64,000 bases of DNA from Nocardioides sp. S5 (GTDB lineage Bacteria; Actinomycetota; Actinomycetes; Propionibacteriales; Nocardioidaceae), in the NCBI RefSeq assembly GCF_017310035.1, contig NZ_CP022296.1:2294001-2358000 (forward strand), in the 5' to 3' direction. A program made the position numbers and the translations under genes. Position 1 is the first letter of the stretch; every line of letters starts with the position of its first letter. Below the pieces are notes generated by a model. It was not told the DNA's origin and searched no databases. It saw only the letters and a list, made by a program, of their open reading frames with translations. This document shows positions 56,516 through 64,000 of the stretch, one piece after another.

Positions 56516-57378
56516 TGGCCGGCAGTGCCGAGGAGCTCGTGAAGCTCCTGGAGCTCGAGCAGCTCGAGGTCGACCTCTTCCGGGGCGCCCAGGCGCGCAC
56601 CGAGCGCCAGCGCGTCTTCGGGGGACAGGTCGCAGCGCAGGCCGTGGTCGCCGCGACCCGCAGCGTCGAGGGCGAGTTCGTGCTGCACTCGCTCCACTCC
56701 TACTTCCTGCGCCCCGGCGACCCCACCGTGCCGATCGTCTACGACGTCGAGCGGATCCGCGACGGGCGCTCCTTCGCCACTCGCCGGGTCTCCGCGCGCC
56801 AGCACGGTCGTCCGATCTACTACATGACGGCCAACTTCCAGATCCCCGAGCCCGGCCTCGAGCACCAGGACCGGATGCCCGAGGTCGCCGGCCCGGACGA
56901 GGGGATGCCGCTGGTCGAACTGGCGCGCCAGCGCGGCGACGAGGCGGCGACGCACTGGGAGCGCGAGTGGTCGGCGCTCGACATCCGCCACGTCGGCATC
57001 ACCGGCCACGGGATCCCCGACGACCCCGAGGCCCCCGCGCGGGCGCGCCTGTGGATCAAGGTCGACGGCGCGCTCTCCGGCGACCCGACCACGCAGACGG
57101 CTGCGTTCACCTACGCCAGCGACCTGACGCTGTTGGGCGCAGCACTGGTGCCGCACGGCATCCACATCGCCTCGCCCCGCCTCCAGCCGGCCTCGCTCGA
57201 CCACACGATCTGGTTCCACAAGCCGTTCCGGGCCGACGAGTGGTGGCTCTACGACCAGTTCTCCCCGTTCGCCGGTGGCGCCCGCGGTCTGGCGCTCGCC
57301 CGGGTCTTCACGCAGTCAGGCGAGCTGGTGGCGACGGTGGCCCAGGAGGGCCTCATCCGCCTGCGCGACGACCGCTGA
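56515..57378 (+). CDS. tesB: acyl-CoA thioesterase II
   Basis: A 287-residue double-hotdog thioesterase hydrolysing acyl-CoA to free acid and CoA. VFGGQVAAQAVVAA and SLHSYFLRPGDP mark the N-terminal hotdog, and LDHTIWFHKPFRADEWWLYD the C-terminal one, where the Asp/Gln/Thr catalytic set resides. ATG 56515 follows the PAC2 stop by TGATG. It may act as a relief valve next to the beta-oxidation genes. Confidence 0.92.
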   Translation: MAGSAEELVKLLELEQLEVDLFRGAQARTERQRVFGGQVAAQAVVAATRSVEGEFVLHSLHSYFLRPGDPTVPIVYDVERIRDGRSFATRRVSARQHGRPIYYMTANFQIPEPGLEHQDRMPEVAGPDEGMPLVELARQRGDEAATHWEREWSALDIRHVGITGHGIPDDPEAPARARLWIKVDGALSGDPTTQTAAFTYASDLTLLGAALVPHGIHIASPRLQPASLDHTIWFHKPFRADEWWLYDQFSPFAGGARGLALARVFTQSGELVATVAQEGLIRLRDDR

Positions 57379-57393
57379 CGGCGTCTCCGGTTA

Positions 57394-58275
57394 TCAGGGC
57401 GGGGTCGCACGCCCCACCAGGTGCGGCGAGCCGTCCCGCGGGCTGGTCAGGGCGAAGGTCCAGCCGGCCTCGTCCTGCCGTGCCGCGAACGTGACGGTGC
57501 CCGGCAGGAAGACCGGCTTCTTGAAGGCCACCTCGACCGTGACCGCGTCGGGAAGCCGGTTCTCGATGGCCGCCACGCTGCGCGCCAGCGTCCACATGCC
57601 GTGGGCGATCTGTCGCGGGAAGCCGAGCGCCTTCGCCGTCAGCGGGTAGAGGTGGATGGGGTTCGCGTCGCCCGAGACCGCGGCGTAGGTGCGGCCCAGG
57701 TCGGCTGGCAGGCGCCACTCGATGCCACCGGCGGGCGGGTCGGTGACGACCAGGCCGGGCGCCGCGTCGCCGTCCACGGCGCGGCCGCGGCGCAGGTAGG
57801 TCGACGTCGACTCCCACACTGCGCTCCCGTCGACCGAGGCGGTGGTGACGAAGTCGAGGAGCACGCCCTTGGCGTGCGGCCGCGGGGCCCCGACCTCGGT
57901 GGTGACGTCGAGCGCCTCGCCGACGCCGATGGCTCGGTGGGCGGTGATCGCGTTCTCGACGTGGACCATGCCGATGGCGGGGTAGGGGAACGCCGCATCG
58001 CTCATGATCGCCATGTGCAGCGGGAAGGCGAGCATGTGGGGGAAGGTCAGCGGCACGACGTCCTTGCGCGGGAAGCCGCACACGGCGGCGTACGCGTCGA
58101 CGCGGGCGCGCTCGGCGACGACGCCCTCGCGCCGGTAGGCCAGCCCGGTGAAGTCGGCGGCGGGCGCCTTGCGCACGCCGGGCAGCAGGTTGGCGCCCGG
58201 AACGACGGGCAGCGCCGCGCGCAGCAGCGTGCCGAGGCGACCGGGCTCGCCGGTGAGCTCCTTGGCGGCGACCAT
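57394..58275 (-). CDS. htdX: MaoC-like dehydratase (HtdX type)
   Basis: A 293-residue double-hotdog protein. The C-terminal MaoC half contains the (R)-hydratase motif: SGDANPIHLYPLTAKALGFPRQIAHGMW, with the catalytic Asp and His. The N-terminal half (TFPHMLAFPLHMAIM...) is non-catalytic. It hydrates or dehydrates 3-hydroxyacyl-CoA. Its start shares a base with the fabG4 stop (TGATG). Order and strand match Rv0241c in M. tuberculosis, which supports the symbol. Confidence 0.88.
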   Translation of the reverse strand: MVAAKELTGEPGRLGTLLRAALPVVPGANLLPGVRKAPAADFTGLAYRREGVVAERARVDAYAAVCGFPRKDVVPLTFPHMLAFPLHMAIMSDAAFPYPAIGMVHVENAITAHRAIGVGEALDVTTEVGAPRPHAKGVLLDFVTTASVDGSAVWESTSTYLRRGRAVDGDAAPGLVVTDPPAGGIEWRLPADLGRTYAAVSGDANPIHLYPLTAKALGFPRQIAHGMWTLARSVAAIENRLPDAVTVEVAFKKPVFLPGTVTFAARQDEAGWTFALTSPRDGSPHLVGRATPP

Positions 58276-59615
58276 CAGGCGCCCAGCATCATCTGGCCGC
58301 AGACGCGGACCACGTTGCCGTTGACCGCACCCGAGCCGGTGCTGGCGAACCATGCGATCGTCTCGGCGACGTCGACCGGCAGGCCGCCCTGCGACATGGC
58401 GTTGAGGCGCTGGCCGACCTCGCGGGTCGCGAACGGCACGGCCGCGGTCATCTGCGTGATGATGAAGCCGGGGGCGACCGCGTTGACGGTGATGCCGCGG
58501 TCGAGCTCGTCGCGCAGGCTCTCCACGAGGCCGATCACGCCCGCCTTGGACGTGGCGTAGTTGGTCTGGCCGACGTTGCCCGCGATGCCGGCGATCGAGG
58601 CGACGCCGATGATGCGACCGCCGTCGTTGAGCACGCCCGTGTCGAGGAGCTCGCGGGTGATCAGCTCGGGGGCGGTGAGGTTGACCGCGACGACGCTGCT
58701 CCAGCGGTCCTCGGCCATGTTGGCCAGCTTCTTGTCGCGGGTGATGCCGGCGTTGTGCACGACGACGTCGACGCCGCCGTGGTGCTCGCGCAGGTGGTGG
58801 GCGATGCGCTGGGGTGCGTCCTTGGCGGTGATGTCGAGGACGAGGTGGTCCCCGTCGAGCTCGGCCATCAGGGTCTGCAGCTCGCTCGCGGCCTGCGGCA
58901 CGTCGACGCCGACGACCGTGGCGCCGTCGCGGCGCAGCACGCGGGCGATCTCCTCGCCGATGCCGCGGCTGGCGCCGGTGACGAGCGCGACCTTCCCGGC
59001 CAGCGGCTGCGTCCAGTCGTCCACCTGGTCGCTCGAGGCCGCGGTGGCGCCGTGGGCGCCGATCCGCACGACCTGGCCCGAGACGTACGCCGACTTGGGC
59101 GACAGCAGGAAGGCGAGCGTGGAGCTGATCGCGCCGTCGGCGGCCGGAGCGACGTAGACGAGCTGGACGGTCCCGCCGCGGCCGATCTCCTTGCCGAGCG
59201 AGCGGGTGAAGCCCTCCAGCGCGCGCTGTGCGACGCGCTCGGAGCCGGACACCAGCTCCGGCGGCGTACCGAGCACGACCACGCGGGGGCACGACTCGAG
59301 GCGGCGCATCAGGGGGGTGAAGAACTCCTGGAGCGCGAGCAGTCCGGTGGTGTCGGTGATGCCGGTGGCGTCGAAGACGAGCGCCTTGGCGCGCGCACCC
59401 TCGGCGAGGTCGGCTGCCGAGGCGATGCCCAGGCCGTCGAGGGTGGTGGGGAGCACCTCGGTCAGGCGTCCCTGCCCTCCCAGCACTACGAGCCCGTCGA
59501 CGAGGGCGTCGCCGTCGCTCCAGCGCTCCAGCGCGGTCGGGTTCGGCAGCCCGAGGTTCTTGACGAACAGCTGGCCGATCGAGGTGGACACGAAGCCTTG
59601 GTAACGGTCGCTCAT
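58275..59615 (-). CDS. fabG4: high-molecular-weight 3-ketoacyl reductase (FabG4 type)
   Basis: A 446-residue two-domain SDR. The N-terminal ~200 residues form a Rossmann-like flavodoxin-type domain without a catalytic set; the C-terminal domain has NAD(P) turn TGASRGIG, the catalytic Ser-Tyr-Lys in VASIAGIAGNVGQTNYATSKAG, and the NNAG-like VHNAGIT. It matches mycobacterial FabG4 (Rv0242c), an NADH-dependent 3-ketoacyl-CoA reductase. The operon fabG4-htdX is divergent from fadA2. Confidence 0.93.
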   Translation of the reverse strand: MSDRYQGFVSTSIGQLFVKNLGLPNPTALERWSDGDALVDGLVVLGGQGRLTEVLPTTLDGLGIASAADLAEGARAKALVFDATGITDTTGLLALQEFFTPLMRRLESCPRVVVLGTPPELVSGSERVAQRALEGFTRSLGKEIGRGGTVQLVYVAPAADGAISSTLAFLLSPKSAYVSGQVVRIGAHGATAASSDQVDDWTQPLAGKVALVTGASRGIGEEIARVLRRDGATVVGVDVPQAASELQTLMAELDGDHLVLDITAKDAPQRIAHHLREHHGGVDVVVHNAGITRDKKLANMAEDRWSSVVAVNLTAPELITRELLDTGVLNDGGRIIGVASIAGIAGNVGQTNYATSKAGVIGLVESLRDELDRGITVNAVAPGFIITQMTAAVPFATREVGQRLNAMSQGGLPVDVAETIAWFASTGSGAVNGNVVRVCGQMMLGA

Positions 59616-59756
59616 GGTGGCGGGATCCCTCTTCGCTGGGTGCGGGTGCTCGGGTGGACAGACGACATGTAACTGGGTGTGCAACTCGTCGTCCACTTTT
59701 CGTGACGTGGCCCTCACGTGGTTGGCGCGGAGGGCCGCACCGGCAAGGATATGGAC

Positions 59757-61037
59757 ATGCAGACCTCCACGCGCCCCGTCGCCGTCGTCGGCGGCAACCG
59801 CATCCCCTTCGCCCGCTCCAACACCGTCTACGCCGGCGTCTCCAACCAGGAGATGCTGACGGCCGCCCTGGACGGGCTCGTGGACCGGTTCGACCTGCGA
59901 GGCGAGCGCCTGGGCGAGGTCGTCGCCGGCGCGGTGCTGAAGCACTCGCGCGACTTCAACCTGACCCGCGAGGCGGTGCTCGGATCGGCGCTCGCCCCGG
60001 AGACGCCGGCCACCGACATCCAGCAGGCGTGCGGCACCGGTCTCCAGGCTGCCATCCAGGTCGCCAACAAGATCGCACTCGGCGTCATCGACGCGGGCAT
60101 CGCCGGAGGCACGGACACCACCTCGGACGCGCCGGTCGCGATCAGCGACAAGCTGCGCAAGAAGCTGATGCGGGTCAACTCGGCCAAGGACACCGTCAGC
60201 CGGCTCAAGGCCCTCGGCGCGATCCGGCCCGGCGACATCGGGCTCGACATCCCGCAGAACGGCGAGCCCCGCACCCGCCTGTCGATGGGCGAGCACGCGG
60301 CGCTGACGGCGCTGGAGTGGCGCATCACCCGCGAGGCGCAGGACGAGCTCGCCGCGCGCTCGCACCACAACCTCGCCCGGTCCTACGACGAGGGCTTCCA
60401 GCACGACCTCATCACCGCCTTCCGCGGTGTCGAGCGCGACAACAACCTGCGCCCCGACTCCTCGGTCGAGAAGCTCGCCACCCTCAAGCCGGTCTTCGGC
60501 AAGGGGGCCGCGGCGACGATGACCGCGGGCAACAGCACGCCGCTGTCCGACGGCGCTTCGGCGGTGCTGCTCGCGAGCGACGAGTGGGCCGAGCAGCGCG
60601 GCCTGCCGGTGCTGGCGCACCTCGTCGACGCCGAGACGGCTGCCGTCGACTACGTCAACGGCCACGAGGGCCTGCTGATGGCGCCGGCGTACGCCGTCCC
60701 GCGGATGCTGGAGCGCAACGGCCTGACGCTCCAGGACTTCGACTACTACGAGATCCACGAGGCCTTCGCCTCGCAGGTGCTCTCCACACTGGCGGCGTGG
60801 GAGGACCCGGTGTTCTGCAAGGAGCGTCTCGGCCTCGACGCACCCCTGGGGTCGATCGACCGCGAGAAGCTCAACGTCACCGGCTCGTCGCTGGCCGCCG
60901 CGCACCCGTTCGCCGCCACCGGTGGCCGGATCCTGCCGGTCGCCGCGAAGCTGCTCGCGCAGAAGGGCAAGGGCCGTGCGCTGATCTCGATCTGCGCCGC
61001 CGGCGGGCAGGGCGTCGTCGCGATCCTCGAGCGCTGA
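59757..61037 (+). CDS. fadA2: acetyl-CoA acetyltransferase (FadA2 type thiolase)
   Basis: A 426-residue thiolase. The nucleophilic Cys is in QQACGTGLQ, the HEAFASQV motif replaces NEAF, His lies in GSSLAAAHPFAATGGR, and the second Cys in ICAAGGQGVV. It is divergent from fabG4-htdX, exactly as Rv0243 (fadA2) from Rv0242c-Rv0241c. ATG 59757 has AAGGA 7 nt upstream; ATG 59751 is too close to that site. The 141-nt intergenic region has an imperfect GTGGAC/GTCCAC repeat (59654-59696). Confidence 0.92.
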   Translation: MQTSTRPVAVVGGNRIPFARSNTVYAGVSNQEMLTAALDGLVDRFDLRGERLGEVVAGAVLKHSRDFNLTREAVLGSALAPETPATDIQQACGTGLQAAIQVANKIALGVIDAGIAGGTDTTSDAPVAISDKLRKKLMRVNSAKDTVSRLKALGAIRPGDIGLDIPQNGEPRTRLSMGEHAALTALEWRITREAQDELAARSHHNLARSYDEGFQHDLITAFRGVERDNNLRPDSSVEKLATLKPVFGKGAAATMTAGNSTPLSDGASAVLLASDEWAEQRGLPVLAHLVDAETAAVDYVNGHEGLLMAPAYAVPRMLERNGLTLQDFDYYEIHEAFASQVLSTLAAWEDPVFCKERLGLDAPLGSIDREKLNVTGSSLAAAHPFAATGGRILPVAAKLLAQKGKGRALISICAAGGQGVVAILER

Positions 61038-61065
61038 GCGGGCGCTTCCTTCCGCCACGGAGCAC

Positions 61066-61665
61066 CTAGCGGGTGAGCCGGAACCAGGTGCTCGTGCGGC
61101 CGTGCGTGTTCGAGCCGTCGGGGGTCGCCGGGTCGTCCGGCACGACGGCGACCGTCCAGCCGCGGAACGCGCGCTCGAGGTCGTGCTGGGTGGCCCCCCG
61201 CGTCTTCAGCGGCCACGGCCGCGGCGGGGCGGCGTGCACCAGCACGGTGGCGCCGGGCAGCGCGAGCGCCGTGACACCACCGGCCATGAGCGTGCGGCCC
61301 GCGTCGTCGAGGCCCTGGAAGCAGCCGACGTCGAGGAAGAGGTCGAAGCCGGAGCCGACCCCGGAGTGGACCAGGTGCCGCACGTCGCCGATCACGAAGC
61401 GCGCGTCGTCGAGTCCGTTGCGGTGGACCGCGACGTCCACGGCCTGGCGTACGTCGTCGACACCGATCGCGTCCCAGCCGCGGTCGAGCAGCAGCTTGGT
61501 GTGCGCGCCGCGGCCGCAGCCGAGGTCGATGGCCCGGCGGATGCCGTCGGGGCGGGCGGCCTCCTCGCGGTCGAGGAGTCGTTCGAGGGTGGGGCGGCCG
61601 GCACGGCCTGCCTTCTCCCAGGGGATGATCCCCGTGCGGTATGCGGTGGCGTAGCCGATGCCCAT
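61066..61665 (-). CDS. SAM-dependent methyltransferase, class I
   Basis: A 199-residue methyltransferase with motif I AIDLGCGRGAHTKLLLDRGW, acidic VDDVRQA after it, and FDLFLDVGCFQGLDD. It begins MGIGYATAYRTGIIPWEKAG, a conserved start in this group. The substrate (small molecule or protein) is unknown. ATG 61665 has AGGA 7 nt upstream, which decides against the ATG 36 codons earlier. Divergent from pyrR. Confidence 0.85.
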   Translation of the reverse strand: MGIGYATAYRTGIIPWEKAGRAGRPTLERLLDREEAARPDGIRRAIDLGCGRGAHTKLLLDRGWDAIGVDDVRQAVDVAVHRNGLDDARFVIGDVRHLVHSGVGSGFDLFLDVGCFQGLDDAGRTLMAGGVTALALPGATVLVHAAPPRPWPLKTRGATQHDLERAFRGWTVAVVPDDPATPDGSNTHGRTSTWFRLTR

Positions 61666-61751
61666 GTTCAGTTCCTGACCTGCGTGAGACGGAAAGTACC
61701 GCTCCCTCTCGACGGTACTCCCGCCGCAGCCGATGCGCTGCTTCCGGCTGC

Positions 61752-61757
61752 TAGGGT
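61752..61757 (+). promoter_or_regulatory. -10 box (TAGGGT) for the pyr operon
   Basis: TAGGGT 64 nt before pyrR; unlike the leaderless genes here, this leaves a ~58-nt leader holding the PyrR site. Confidence 0.5.
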
Positions 61758-61773
61758 CTGAGCCGATCGACAT

Positions 61774-61809
61774 CCTTTAACGAGCCGTCCCGTGAGGCGG
61801 AGAAGGAGG
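61774..61809 (+). promoter_or_regulatory. PyrR-binding RNA hairpin overlapping the pyrR ribosome site
   Basis: Arms CCTT (61774-61777) and AAGG (61803-61806), inner CCG/CGG (61785-61787, 61798-61800) and loop TCCCGTGAGG (61788-61797) match the actinobacterial PyrR element (a UCC...GUGAGG loop). The AAGG arm is part of the AAGGAGG ribosome site (61803-61809), so PyrR-UMP binding should stop translation. Confidence 0.75.
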
Positions 61810-61821
61810 TCCGGCGCGCAG

Positions 61822-62400
61822 ATGCCTGCCCCCGACAAGGCCGACCACCCGGCCCGCGACACCAGTCCCGAGAGGGCGGATCGCACCGTCCTCGACGCCC
61901 GTGACATCTCCCGGGCGCTCACGCGCATCTCCCACGAGCTGCTCGAGCGCAACAAGGGCGCCAACGACCTGGTGCTCCTCGGGCTCCACACCCGCGGCGT
62001 GCCGCTGGCCCGCCGCATCGCGGACAAGATCGCCGCGGTCGAGGGCACCCCGGTGGCCGTCGGCGAGCTCGACGTGACGATGTACCGCGACGACCTGCGC
62101 TCGCAGCCCACGCGTCGCGCCCACAAGACCGCGCTGCCGCCTGGCGGCATCGACCGCAAGGTTGTCGTGCTGGTCGACGACGTGCTGTTCTCCGGACGCA
62201 CGATCCGCGCCGCGCTCGACGCCCTCGCCGACCTCGGACGGCCCTCTGCCGTACGCCTGGCGGTGCTCGTCGACCGCGGCCACCGCGAGCTGCCGATCCG
62301 CGCCGACCACGTCGGCAAGAACCTGCCCAGCGCGCTGGCCGAGCGCGTGAGCGTGCACCTCAGCGAGGTCGACGGGACCGACGAGGTGACGATCTCGTGA
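61822..62400 (+). CDS. pyrR: bifunctional pyr operon regulator/uracil phosphoribosyltransferase
   Basis: A 192-residue phosphoribosyltransferase. The PRPP loop is [21 protein letters not shown], and [11 protein letters not shown]...[12 protein letters not shown] is the uracil side. It binds pyr mRNA in response to UMP. Its own leader carries a PyrR hairpin that covers the ribosome site. The last codons overlap pyrB (GTGA). The first ~20 residues are a lineage-specific disordered extension. Confidence 0.95.
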   Translation: MPAPDKADHPARDTSPERADRTVLDARDISRALTRISHELLERNKGANDLVLLGLHTRGVPLARRIADKIAAVEGTPVAVGELDVTMYRDDLRSQPTRRAHKTALPPGGIDRKVVVLVDDVLFSGRTIRAALDALADLGRPSAVRLAVLVDRGHRELPIRADHVGKNLPSALAERVSVHLSEVDGTDEVTIS

Positions 62401-63335
62401 AGCACCTGCTCTCCGTCGACGACCTGTCGCGCGACGACATCGACATGCTCTTCGCCACCGCGGCCGACATGCACGACGTGCAGAACCGCGAGGTCAAGAA
62501 GCTGCCCGCACTGCGCGGGCGCACGGTCGTCAACATGTTCTTCGAGGACTCCACCCGCACGCGGTCGTCGTTCGAGATCGCCGGCAAGTGGCTCTCCGCC
62601 GACGTCATCAACGTCAGCGCGAAGGGGTCGAGCGCGTCCAAGGGCGAGAGCCTGCGCGACACGGTGCTCACGGTCTGCGCCATGGGTGTCGACGGTTTGG
62701 TCATCCGTCACCCCGCCAGCGGTGCGGCGCTCCAGGTCAGCGAGTGGGTCGACGCGTCGGTGGTCAACGCCGGCGACGGCATGCACGAGCACCCGACGCA
62801 GGCCCTGCTCGATGCCTACACGCTGCAGCGCCGGCTCGGGTCCCTCGAGGGACGACACGTCGCGATCATCGGCGACCTGACCCACAGCCGGGTCTTCCGC
62901 TCCAACGTGCAGTGCCTGACCAAGCTCGGTGCGCGCGTCACGGCCGTTGCCCCGCCGACGCTGATGCCCAGTGGCATCGGGGCCTGGTCGGACGCGGCGG
63001 GCTTCGAGACGTCGTACGACGTCGACGCCGTGCTGCCGGAGGCGGACGCAGTGATGATGCTGCGGGTCCAGCGCGAGCGGATGTCGGGCGCGTTCTTCCC
63101 GAGCGCGCGGGAGTACACCGTCGGCTACGGACTCACCCGCAACCGGCTCGCCCTGCTCGGGCCCGACGTCCCGATCTGCCACCCCGGTCCGATGAACCGC
63201 GGCCTCGAGATCGCCGCCGACGCCGCCGACGCGGCCCAGTCGGCCGTGCTGGAGCAGGTCTCCAGCGGCCTGGCGATCCGGATGGCCGTGCTCTACCACC
63301 TGCTCGCAGGAGAGTCCGAAGGAGGCATTGCCTGA
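62397..63335 (+). CDS. pyrB: aspartate carbamoyltransferase catalytic chain
   Basis: A 312-residue enzyme condensing aspartate and carbamoyl phosphate. The carbamoyl-phosphate site is [13 protein letters not shown], the aspartate site [17 protein letters not shown], and [11 protein letters not shown] follows. No regulatory PyrI partner is visible, typical for actinobacteria. GTG 62397 overlaps the pyrR stop; the stop overlaps pyrC (TGATG). Confidence 0.96.
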   Translation: MKHLLSVDDLSRDDIDMLFATAADMHDVQNREVKKLPALRGRTVVNMFFEDSTRTRSSFEIAGKWLSADVINVSAKGSSASKGESLRDTVLTVCAMGVDGLVIRHPASGAALQVSEWVDASVVNAGDGMHEHPTQALLDAYTLQRRLGSLEGRHVAIIGDLTHSRVFRSNVQCLTKLGARVTAVAPPTLMPSGIGAWSDAAGFETSYDVDAVLPEADAVMMLRVQRERMSGAFFPSAREYTVGYGLTRNRLALLGPDVPICHPGPMNRGLEIAADAADAAQSAVLEQVSSGLAIRMAVLYHLLAGESEGGIA

Positions 63336-64000
63336 TGTCGCTGGTGATCAAGGGGGCCTCGCTGCTCGGCGAGCAGACCACGGACCTGTACGTCGACGAC
63401 GCCGGCCGACTCGTCGACTCCGCGCCGGACGGCGCCGAGGTGATCGACGCCGACGGGCTCGTCGCGCTGCCCGGGCTCGTCGACCTCCACACCCACCTGC
63501 GCGAGCCCGGACGCGAGGACGCCGAGACGATCCTCACCGGCTCGCAGGCCGCGGCACTGGGCGGCTACACCGCCGTCCTGGCGATGGCCAACACCTCGCC
63601 GGTGACCGACACCGCCGAGGCCGCCACCCGGGTCTGGGAGCTCGGGCGCGAGGCCGGCCTCGTCCACGTGCAGCCCGTCGGCGCGGTGACGCGCGGACTG
63701 GCTGGCGAGGAGCTCGCCGAGCTCGGTCTCATGCACCGCTCCCGCGCGGGTGTCACGGTCTTCTCCGACGACGGGAAGTGCGTCCACGACGCCCGCGTGA
63801 TGCGGCGTGCGCTGGAGTACGTCAAGGCATTCGGAGGCGTGGTGTCGCAGCACTCGCAGGACCCGGCCCTGGCCGGACCGGCCGCCTGCTGCCACGAGGG
63901 CGAGCTGTCCGGTCGGCTCGGGCTGCCGGGCTGGCCCGGGATCGCCGAGGAGGTCATCGTGGCCCGCGACGTGATGCTGGCGCGCCACACCGGCTCGCGC
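63335..64000 (+). CDS. pyrC: dihydroorotase, N-terminal part (cut by window end)
   Basis: The first 222 residues of dihydroorotase, which closes carbamoyl-aspartate to dihydroorotate. The metal site begins DLHTHLREPGRED, with the His pair of type I amidohydrolases, and GVTVFSDDGKCVHDARVMRRALEY plus SQHSQDP continue the active site. The gene runs off the right edge. It is coupled to pyrB by TGATG. Confidence 0.94.
   Translation, partial: MSLVIKGASLLGEQTTDLYVDDAGRLVDSAPDGAEVIDADGLVALPGLVDLHTHLREPGREDAETILTGSQAAALGGYTAVLAMANTSPVTDTAEAATRVWELGREAGLVHVQPVGAVTRGLAGEELAELGLMHRSRAGVTVFSDDGKCVHDARVMRRALEYVKAFGGVVSQHSQDPALAGPAACCHEGELSGRLGLPGWPGIAEEVIVARDVMLARHTGSR

Overview
The window comes from a high-GC actinobacterium. 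Codon third positions are almost all G/C, GTG starts and 1-4 nt start/stop overlaps are common, and the gene order matches conserved actinobacterial blocks (sepH, DUF4193, dut-DUF3710-OB-DUF3159-trkA-trkA, dxs; fabG4/htdX/fadA2; pyrR-pyrB-pyrC). The genus Nocardioides or a near relative is my best guess, from the overall gene set and the GGTCTCGATAC...CTCGACC repeats; this is inference, with no 16S in the window. I saw no tRNA, rRNA, CRISPR array or prophage.

Layout. 1-6.0 kb: the end of a GMC oxidoreductase, an aldehyde dehydrogenase, a DUF4242 protein, beta-carbonic anhydrase, and a GAF/helix-turn-helix regulator divergent from a SnoaL-flavin monooxygenase fusion. 6.0-16.3 kb: an LprG-like lipoprotein with its P55-like MFS pump, a topoisomerase IV A-type subunit, a GNAT-acyl-CoA synthetase fusion (Pat type), DUF5998, an alkaline-phosphatase-superfamily enzyme and thymidine kinase. 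16.4-33 kb: sulfurtransferase, MOSC protein, SepH, a TRIC-type channel with an apparent frameshift, lactone oxidase, ferrochelatase, inositol monophosphatase, dUTPase and its conserved DUF neighbours, two TrkA proteins divergent from a KimA/KUP-like permease, and a TrmA-type RNA methyltransferase. 33-41.8 kb: accessory small proteins, aconitase behind a perfect palindrome, and an ECF sigma/beta-propeller module. 41.8-43.2 kb: an IS110-family element sitting inside a repeat. 43.2-52 kb: a thiamine-related pair, a triple-NUDIX protein, a propeller lactonase-like protein, Dxs, the MetP/MetS amino-acid importer and a second ECF sigma/propeller module. 52-61 kb: fatty-acid oxidation (FadB, FadA), PAC2 protein, TesB, and the HtdX-FabG4/FadA2 cluster. 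61-64 kb: a methyltransferase and the start of the pyr operon with a PyrR RNA site.

Three things stand out. First, the non-coding left end of the IS110 element can be read as a complete bridge RNA: two enclosing stems hold guides that match the actual insertion target and the element's own end, and together they predict an AC core that fits both junctions. Second, more than twenty genes carry a TANNNT hexamer 6-8 nt before the start codon, which predicts widespread leaderless mRNAs and settles several start choices. Third, several clean operator-like palindromes (before aconitase, between the GAF regulator and the monooxygenase, and before fadA) have no assigned regulator.
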